From Aplidium turbinatum (lineage: Eukaryota; Chordata; Ascidiacea; Aplousobranchia; Polyclinidae): a DNA stretch of 64,000 bases. A program made the translations under genes and the position numbers. Under the pieces are notes generated by a model, which worked only from the letters and a program-made list of their open reading frames with translations, ran no database searches and was not told the DNA's origin. The stretch spans positions 24,781,235-24,845,234 of the forward strand of contig OU964923.1 of assembly GCA_918807975.1 (NCBI GenBank), given 5' to 3'. This document shows, in pieces, positions 56,206 through 64,000 of the stretch (its first letter is position 1; every line of letters starts with the position of its first letter).

Positions 56206-59200
56206 ACCAACCAACCAGACCGGTTATTCAAGCGGGTGGTACGCTTGGATGAGCAGTAGCCTAGTTTTACTTCAAATGGTCCAATTAGGCTTCTATACAA
56301 TAAAACCTAAAAACGAGTAGTGGTCGGCCAGTTATTAATCTTTTCCTTCAGTTTTGACTTCAAGGAGCCTGGGATCAATTCGTAGTCAAGTCATGGTACT
56401 GGTACCGATAATGGTGCAAAAACGGTAGCAAAATTGGTACCGATTGTGCCTCTTTTTATGCACAATAGTAAAGTTAAACCGAGTTAGTAACAAACAAACT
56501 GTACAGACATGGCAAGTGGGCATAACAAAGATATAAAATAAACACGCACGCTTGCGGAAACCTACACTGGTTGCAGTGCTGCAATAAGTATTCTAATCAA
56601 TCTTATTATTATTATTATAGAAAACATCGTTTTATTGAGCATTAAAAAAAATAAATAATGAGAGAGAGATCGAGAGGCTCACCGGGTAAAGAAAATCGAA
56701 AACTGCCGTTAATTCACACTTTAAATTAAAAAAATAGCATCTGAATGTGATCATTGCGTACATTTTTGATTATCCTTGCCTTTTTCGACCCAGTCCTTCA
56801 CTTACACTTGTATATTAAAGTTGACTAACCTGTTCATTGCAACTAACAAGTTTGTTTAACCATAAAATATTTTTGTAAAACAAGTCTCCGCTTGAAATGC
56901 GGTTGTCTGTATATTACTTCAAGTTCAACCATAAAGTGCCATCATGCAAAGCTGTCCTTGCAAGCCATCGCTCAAGCGCACACCTGGAGAATTGAACCAA
57001 TGCAGTTTGATCTTACCGTTTCTAAGTTTGCAATGTCATACGCTCATCCAACTCAGTTGTCTTCTCGAAATAAACAATTGACGACGAGTGTGGTTATTAT
57101 CATTCTTTGTTTGTAGAAACATCTTTGTCGAACATGTTTTTTGACAAAGTCATTTGTAGACTTTTTCGCAAACAAAACATGAAATGGTAAGTCACATACT
57201 CGACAAATGATGAAACCATAAAAGAACAAAAAGCATCTTCATTGTTTAATTTATTATCGATTTGTTGTTTGACGTCACAGCACAATCAGTTATCGAAGTT
57301 CTGCAACACTCTTTGTACTTGGTGTATATTTATATTTCATAACTTGTTTGCATTGGGCTACGTGTGTGACAAAGTGCTAAAATATGACTAAATTTATAAA
57401 CCATCTCAATAGCAAGTTTACTCAAAAAACTGTTTGAATAGACCCATCTAAACATTTGCGACTTTCCGCTTTTTTGTTTCCACTGACCTAAAGAAAATAA
57501 ACGTTGTCAAAGAGTTATGACAGAAGAATTAATCCCTTAAACGTTACAATACAGCAATCGATTATTCATACCTCAAACGTTTTGTCCCAACATTATTTTG
57601 ATTTGCTGACGGATGTTATTTTTTTGATATGAAGCAAACTAAACGACCACTCCGAGCAGAAGGTTCAACTTGGAGGTTTAACCTAGAGGTCTAACCTTAG
57701 AGATCTATCCAAAAACAATATTTAATTTGATAAATACGACCAATATCCATTATTTTGACGTCATTAAACGAAGTGTTACTCGATGAACTAGGAACTTCAT
57801 TTTAACGTTAAGACGAAATGTAAAATTTTCCTTTCAAAAAAGCAGCACAGTTTTCAAAACAACTCTGTGGATCATCCTTTACAGAACCAACATTATCATT
57901 ACCAGAGATCAAAGTTGTCCAATTATAATGTTCACAATCATTCAGGGTAAACACAAAAATATCAACTTCAAAGCACAAATGGACATTGAAAAATCTTTTC
58001 CACTGCAGTTTCTCAATTTATTCTAGCTAGGCTACTCACAGTTTTTGAGACAAAAAAAGAGTAGGCTAAAGAGTAAACAGACAAAAAAGAGTAGGCTATT
58101 GTAATATAGACGAACAGTAAAGGCTGTGTAGACCTTCGCTTTTCTCAACTTTTACGTCTTTTAGTTATCAGCATTCTACAACAACTTGACTGTGGCTCAT
58201 TTGGTCAATGTAGTCTACCACTAAAAAAAAAAACTACGATTATTGTGCTATTTTAGTATGTTTTTCTGTAGATAAAATCTTAAACATATAATTCTTTTTC
58301 GTTTATAGAAAGTTCAAAATATACATTTAAAATTGTAGTTTTTTTGTTTGGATTCATTTTATTGGTTCAAGTTTTTGGCAAGAGCAATCTAAAAACAACT
58401 GAAATTTAGTGTTGGTATTTGTATAGCCTACTTATAAAGTGTAGCTTGTGTTGTTGAAGATTTCAACGTGTTATAAAACAACTTTTATAGAAATATTTTA
58501 TGGAGATTATGACATAAAAATATTTAGAAACCTAAACAGGTTTCCGAGGCCAAGAAGGAAACCCTGATTTATTGCTGAATATATGGAAGCCCCTCAATTT
58601 TGAAATGTTTGCAAAATTGTTGTTTTTATATTGTTTTTGTAAGTAGATGATTTCATTTTCTATGCCGGATTTCAAACAATGCGCTTGTTTGTCATCTTTG
58701 AGTTACAAACTGAATTTTCCAAATGTCTAATCCTATTTTAGCTGCTGCCTCGCAAAGGTACTTTTTAATCTATTGACAGTAATTGTTCATTTCGAGAAAT
58801 ACGATCTTTTTAAACTTATTTCGACTCGTTTAGTCACAGAGGATTAGGGAGAACGATTCTGACAGTTTTCTTTTTAGGTGGTGAAAAAGTATCGCCGAAT
58901 CATAGAGTCTTTTGTTTGGAAAAGTCCAAGCTGCTGTCTCATTCTACTCAACTAGGGATAAAAATTTATTTCAGGGTATCCGTTCCTGTTTTTGTTTATA
59001 CAGGCTTTTTTCCAACTTATAATTGTGCCGTGGGAAAAATGACAATGTCTTTACTTTTTCTGTCATAAAATGTCTTTTCATCGACTGAGTATTTTAATAC
59101 GTCACGGTTGAGCAACTACAGACAAAGGTGCATATACAATAAAGCGCTATATTTAACGCAACTCAACTCACTGCCAAATTTAAAGTGGACATGTCCATCC

Positions 59201-61740
59201 AAAATTACCTGGCACTGGTCCACTATGACTCTTTGTTAATAACTCGTCAAGCTTAGAAATGCTTTATGGGCTATTGTAGTTATTGAAAAAACTACTTTTT
59301 CCGTCTTCATACGGAAAGGAAGTTGATATAATTATTTAACTTGTTTTGCAACAACATAACACTGCACAGAAATTAGGCAAAAATATATATTGATTCAATA
59401 AGTTATGTACAAAAGCGTAAAATTTGAAAACTGTTAGAAATTTGTTGGTAATTTGCGTGAACAATTTTTTCAACACAACAAAGGCAAAAGATCATTCATC
59501 CTGTGCAAAGTCGCAAAAAGCAGTTGGAGAGCCATGAATTAAAACAACGCTAACAAAACCGAACTTGTCTTGTATTTTCAGATTTTTTACAAAATTATTA
59601 AAAACGTATTTATGCTAACATGGTGCCATCTGGAATATCACAAATGTTTAAGGAAATTTTCAACAATTTGTGTGGGTTTGTAGACTTCAGAAATTAAACT
59701 CATTAATAATGGTATAACTTTTCTGATTAACTTTTGGTATCCTACAACCGATATTTGTATAATGAATTTAATTCATAAGAATTTTTTCATTTTAGTCTTT
59801 TCTTTCTAAACCACAGGTAAACCTAGTAAGCCAAGCTTTACTTGCATTATGACGTTAGAAACACCACAAAATAATGCTTTGAAGCACCTTCTGTTGTAAC
59901 AAAATATAGGCAACAGAACAAGGTATCTATTTTGTGGTCTTTCGAGTCTTTGATGGCAAGCAAAAGAATTTATAAATTTCGAAGATTGAAACTAAAAATA
60001 AATTAAAACTACAGTAGTTGTTTGACAGACGAATTAACTGACCGAACAGGCAATACTTTATAATTGAGCGATTTTTTTTCTAACAGCAGCTTCAAAATTC
60101 ACTTAATGGTTTAGCAAGCATGAACAAGGGCTTAGTTCACTTGTCGGTCTTTTAAAGAAATTACTTCATCGTTTTTACGCCAATTCATCTTCTCAATTAA
60201 GTCAGTGAAAATTATGGCAAGCTCACAAAACACAGGAAAACAACTATGCAACACTTAAACGTAATGTGTGCAAAAATAATCATTACTTTAAAACTTAAGG
60301 TTTCCTAATGCTTCTTCAAACACCATATACTGTACAGTAGTCTATTGCTAAAAATCTGTTTATCAAATTGGCACCTCATTTACAAAGATATTTTATTTGC
60401 GTTTGTTGTTATTTTCTTTTTGTGGAAATAGCTTCTGGAATAAGACGACATGCATAATCATACAGTATTTATCAATACACCTAACATTGCTTTTCAGGCA
60501 CATTTAGAGTTGAAATGGGTTGGCTGTTATTTATTTTCGGTTTTGTTAACGCATTCATTTCATGAAAACTTTGTTTTTTCGATGTTAACATCTACAAGAG
60601 GTAAGTTTATTTAATTGTTACAGGCTTTCTTTATTAATAGCAACAAGAAAAACTCAAAGTTTTAAAAATTAGTTTAAATCCTCACGGATGGCTCCGTGAG
60701 AGGGCCCAAACCACAATCTGCTTTTTCAAATGAATGTGCATTTTAAAAATAAATGTAAAAAGGAGTGCTACCCTTTTGAAAATAGCTAATTTTTCAAGCT
60801 TTTCTAAATAGGCCTACAATCTTTCTGCACTGTACTAAGGCGGGTCATATTCAATGATTGCCTCCGTAATTTATGAATACTAATACAAGTATATTAACAA
60901 ATTGTCAACAGTTTTTATTGAACGATATACAGTGGTGCAAAAATATCTATCGGCAAACAAAAACAACAAAAAGCAAAAATTGGTTTGTGTTAAATAACAA
61001 GACAAAATACAAAACCGTGAAAAAAAAACAAATAAAATAAATAATATGAGAAAAACTGCACTATGTTGGTAAAGTCAGGAACGCCGCTCTTTTACGACTT
61101 GATGATATGTTGCATTTTAGATGAATAAATGAGTAGAACACAGAAAATTTTAGGAAAGCGCCAGTGTTAGCAGAATTGTAATTATTCTAAATGATTACGA
61201 TTACTGTCAATTTTGCAGTTGTCGCTTTTTTAGAAATGCAAATGCAACTTTATTTTTCTGTAAATTTTAAACACAAAGACTGAAACTTTATCGCTTGATT
61301 AATTATGCCAAAAGAATTTTTATAGCCTAAATTTTTATTCTGTGGGTGAACATCAGAAAACTGAAACGCATAATAGTACAGACTGATATAAAAGAATAAA
61401 TTAAAAGTACAGAAATAAAAAATATAAAGAAAAACGCTAAATAGCTATTTGCTTGCAATAGCAAAACCAGGTTTGACGTCATCTGACGATAAATTAATTT
61501 GAAGTATTCTTTAAAACTCCCCAAACAAATTTAGTTTTCTTTAAAGAATTTAAAGTCGTTTTCTAACTGGATAGATTTCTGACTTCCTTCGATTTTCGAA
61601 GCTTTGCAAAACAATCCGAGTTTTTTACATTGTTTTTTTAAATAAAATTTTTTAGAATTTTTATTGTATAAATCTAAATTTAGGTAACTGGTTTATGTCA
61701 GCTCTAGCAATTATTTATATGATACCGAACCACCTAAATC
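56206..61740. other. Long intergenic stretch, nothing recognised
   Basis: About 5.5 kb of AT-rich sequence with no recognisable exon, transposase piece or long inverted repeat. Small local repeats exist, for example AAAAAGAGTAGGCTA twice near 58050-58100. It could hold distal promoter elements or first exons, but none can be supported by eye. Confidence 0.4.
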
Positions 61741-61744
61741 TTGC

Positions 61745-61940
61745 GGTAAAAATGCATGGCAATGTTTGAAGAGCAAGTGGTTGTCCTAGAATCTACGATG
61801 ATACCACCAAAACCAGCTGAGTGTCTACTGAAAGCAGTCAAAGTCTCTGCCTCTCCAAGAGATTCTCCTATGCAGCTAGGTTTCTATGAGCTTTACTGGG
61901 CGACTACTGGTGGAAGATTCTTTTCCATGGCAGTGTGAAT
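61745..61940. other. GC-richer, ORF-bearing block of unknown meaning
   Basis: Stands out from its AT-rich surroundings. The plus strand has an open frame from ATG at 61756 (MAMFEEQVVVLESTMIPPKP) to TGA. The minus strand also has an open stretch (SLGEAETLTAFSRHSAGFGG). Neither resembles a known family. It could be an exon of the neighbouring minus-strand secreted-protein gene, but the frames checked do not join cleanly. Confidence 0.35.
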
Positions 61941-62448
61941 CATTTGCGTTTTCTTTCGATCTTCTGTTTTCTGAAATCAAGATATTTTTGTTGATGATGT
62001 GTTATTTTTTCGGATATAATCGGTTGAATAAACTTTTCTAACCTAAAGTGGAAAACTAATCATGCACAGATGTTATGATTGTGTTAACAAACAAAAAGGT
62101 TGTTATTGTATCATCGAGATATCAAGACATCATGTAAGACTTAAAGTTACTACAAAGTGAGAAAGTGACAAAGTAAATATCTAACTACGTATGCTACCAA
62201 AAAAGAACGTTATAATTTTCATAGACTTGTTAAATAATTGCTGAACGTAAAAGAACCATGCGGCACCTGCGCCGACAACATGCTAAAATTTAATGTAAAA
62301 AGCAACTATAATATTTTCTATGGAGCAGTGAAATATACAATACGTGAGGTTTCTGCTTAGGACTCTATTTGTTATGCAACGTTAGGTTGATGGTTGTATC
62401 ACAAGTTTTGGTAGCATACGATTGCCTCATCGGTTTAAAGTTGCTATG

Positions 62449-63374
62449 TTATTTCTCTACAGGTTCTATTGGAGGATACTTACATTTTTTTGCTGTGTTT
62501 TTGTTGATATCTTCGAGCAGTTCATAACTGTCATAGTCGTGTTCCATGACGCTGGAGATCGCTTCGAGAATTGATTCACCTTTTTTGCTTTCAAGTAAAA
62601 CAGCGATATCATCGGCCACGGCTCGGGTTCGTCGGTTTCGTCTGTTCCGTCGGTTACGCGGGTGTTTCTTGTGTCCGCGGTTTCTCCTCTTCTTTCCTTT
62701 CTTTCCTTTTCTTCCTCTTCGTCCTCTTCCTTTTCTTCCTTTTTTATGGTGTCTGGATCCTCCACTTCCGTCGTGATGATTCCGGAGCTTGATAGTGGAT
62801 GTTGTGGGAACTCCTGAACCAGATGGGGCTTCAGAGACTTCGACGATTTCTCCGCTGGTGTCGAGAGGCTTCAATAATCGGGCGAGATATAATTGTCTTT
62901 TCAAAGCTTCTTTATCTCGACCTTGCTTTTCAGCTATGGTGTGATCCGCAGAACTAGATCTTTTGCTGCAAAAACATCACAATTGTTAGTTGCGTCACTT
63001 CTATAATGTTAAGAGTTTTGTTCAATAAAATATTTTTAACAATGCCTAGGTAACCATTTAAGTTAAGAAAAAAATAATTTACTTGGCAATAGTATTTTAG
63101 CAAATTGTAGGCTTATAGTAGTTTATGTATATATGTATCAAAAATACATTGATGTTAGCACCAAATTAATAAATGTTTAAATTTCTAACAAAAGCAAAAA
63201 TATCAAGACATGCTGTTGAATTTTATTTTAATATATCATCTATTCACACATTTAGTCGAACTCTTACCTTCGTTTGTGCTTTTCTTTTTCTTCTTGAGGA
63301 ATAGCCTTTGAGAAAACAGACCCACATGCACTCAGCAAGGCAAAGAAAATAAAAGCAAGTTTTAAAATATTCAT
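62449..63374 (-). CDS. Secreted Lys/Arg-rich protein of unknown family, 2+ exons
   Basis: Exon 1 is 63268-63374 and exon 2 is 62449-62965; joined they give 207 aa. The start encodes a clear signal peptide (MNILKLAFIFFALLSACGS, cleavage near residue 22). Then comes KHKRSKRSSS, which holds a furin-like basic site (residues 34-38), so the product may be processed. A linker rich in Ser/Gly/Pro leads to a strongly basic tract at about residues 107-150, with runs such as KKGRKGRGRRGRKGKKGKK and NRRNRRNRR. The rest is acidic to neutral (VADDIAVLLESKKGESILE). No family recognised; a heparin- or matrix-binding role is a guess from charge. The end is uncertain: a perfect donor, GTAAGTATCC at 62474-62483 (minus), lies 11 codons before the stop, so a further exon may replace the terminus. 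Only one Cys (197) lies outside the signal peptide. Confidence 0.72.
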
Positions 63375-64000
63375 TGTCTCTTTAAATCACTTTTGTTTGA
63401 CGTTGAAAATAAATATCTAAACACATAAGACTTGTTAAACTTTTTGATTTATTTCAAGAAATAACCGATTAATATCCGATCAACAATTTTTATCCCATTA
63501 AAAACCGATCAAGTTGACATTCACGCCACTTTTCCAAAGTTTCGTAGGTTAATTTAAAGTACAATTTTTAAATTTGAAAATCTTTTTTTGTCGTAAGTAC
63601 GTTTTGTGTGATTATTTCTTTTGCTGGTTTGATAATTCCTAAAAATAAATTTCGTAAAATTTTTTCAATACGCCTTAGTCAATAAAAATCTTAAAAGCGC
63701 AAAATGGCTTTAACTCAAGTACATCAATCCATACTGCTGTTACGAAAATCAGAATTATTGAACACTTCTGTTTGGATGCTCAGGTAAACTGGAGATGGAG
63801 TGAACACTTTAATGATCTATATATAGGCATGTCCCTTTTTTCTTTCCGTCTAACCTGTCCGCTTTTTTTTCTAAACTCACAAATACCTATGATTGTGATG
63901 TCATCTCACTTCTGTTGCGAATTAGCAAGTGACCAATATTTCCGTTATTGATCGTCTCGCGTAATAAGGGTAACGTAAAAAAACGCATATTTTTCGTTAC
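63375..64000. other. Upstream of the secreted-protein gene
   Basis: AT-rich, no exon recognised. A TATATATAG at about 63820 lies some 450 bases from the ATG and may be a TATA-like sequence of either direction. Evidence is weak. Confidence 0.3.

Noticed and set aside
62546-62792. Plus-strand Phe/Leu/Pro-rich ORFs
   Set aside because: Antisense shadows of the Lys/Arg-rich tract of the minus-strand secreted protein.

Overview
The window reads as a piece of an AT-rich invertebrate nuclear genome, most likely an ascidian tunicate. Host genes are split into short exons with GT/AG borders and carry animal-type domain layouts. No bacterial operon, CRISPR array or rRNA is visible. The tunicate guess rests on the general look of the genes and on a possible two-gene operon; it is inference and could be wrong at class level.

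Four host genes could be followed exon by exon. (1) 1252-11180, plus strand: N-acetylglucosamine-6-phosphate deacetylase (AMDHD2/NagA family), nine coding exons, 410 aa. It also has a second version of exon 6 only 30 bases downstream of the first, which looks like a mutually exclusive exon pair. A 61-aa tail-anchored-like ORF follows at 11314-11499 and may be a downstream cistron. (2) 21676-25773, plus: a basigin/neuroplastin-type receptor with signal peptide, two Ig domains, a TM segment with a buried Glu and a short tail. (3) 31658-48368, minus: a complete SGLT-type sodium/glucose cotransporter (SLC5A), 12 coding exons, 659 aa, with the sugar- and sodium-site residues kept. (4) 62449-63374, minus: a secreted, very Lys/Arg-rich protein of unknown family, 207 aa, with a strong splice donor just before its stop.

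The rest is largely mobile DNA. Most elements have terminal inverted repeats and 8-bp target duplications, as in the hAT superfamily, and they are nested up to four deep: 3541-5627, 12119-16436, 32716-34679, 35911-38031 and 42531-43399. Two contain recognisable hAT transposase pieces of the ZBED5/SCAND3 type, and one keeps only a hAT dimerisation domain. Non-LTR retroelement pieces lie at 8404-8640, 27160-27440, 36697-36905 and 54430-55800. A Penelope-like 3' part lies at 33842-34530. Several tRNA-derived SINEs and hairpin-forming inverted repeats complete the picture. From 56210 to about 61740 nothing recognisable was seen.

The genes do not form a pathway cluster. AMDHD2 works in cytosolic amino-sugar recycling; the other two recognised genes are plasma-membrane proteins, and the fourth is secreted. 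The most interesting points are the AMDHD2 exon pair, the nested insertions dated by their target duplications, and a hairpin motif resembling a hammerhead ribozyme core that occurs three times.
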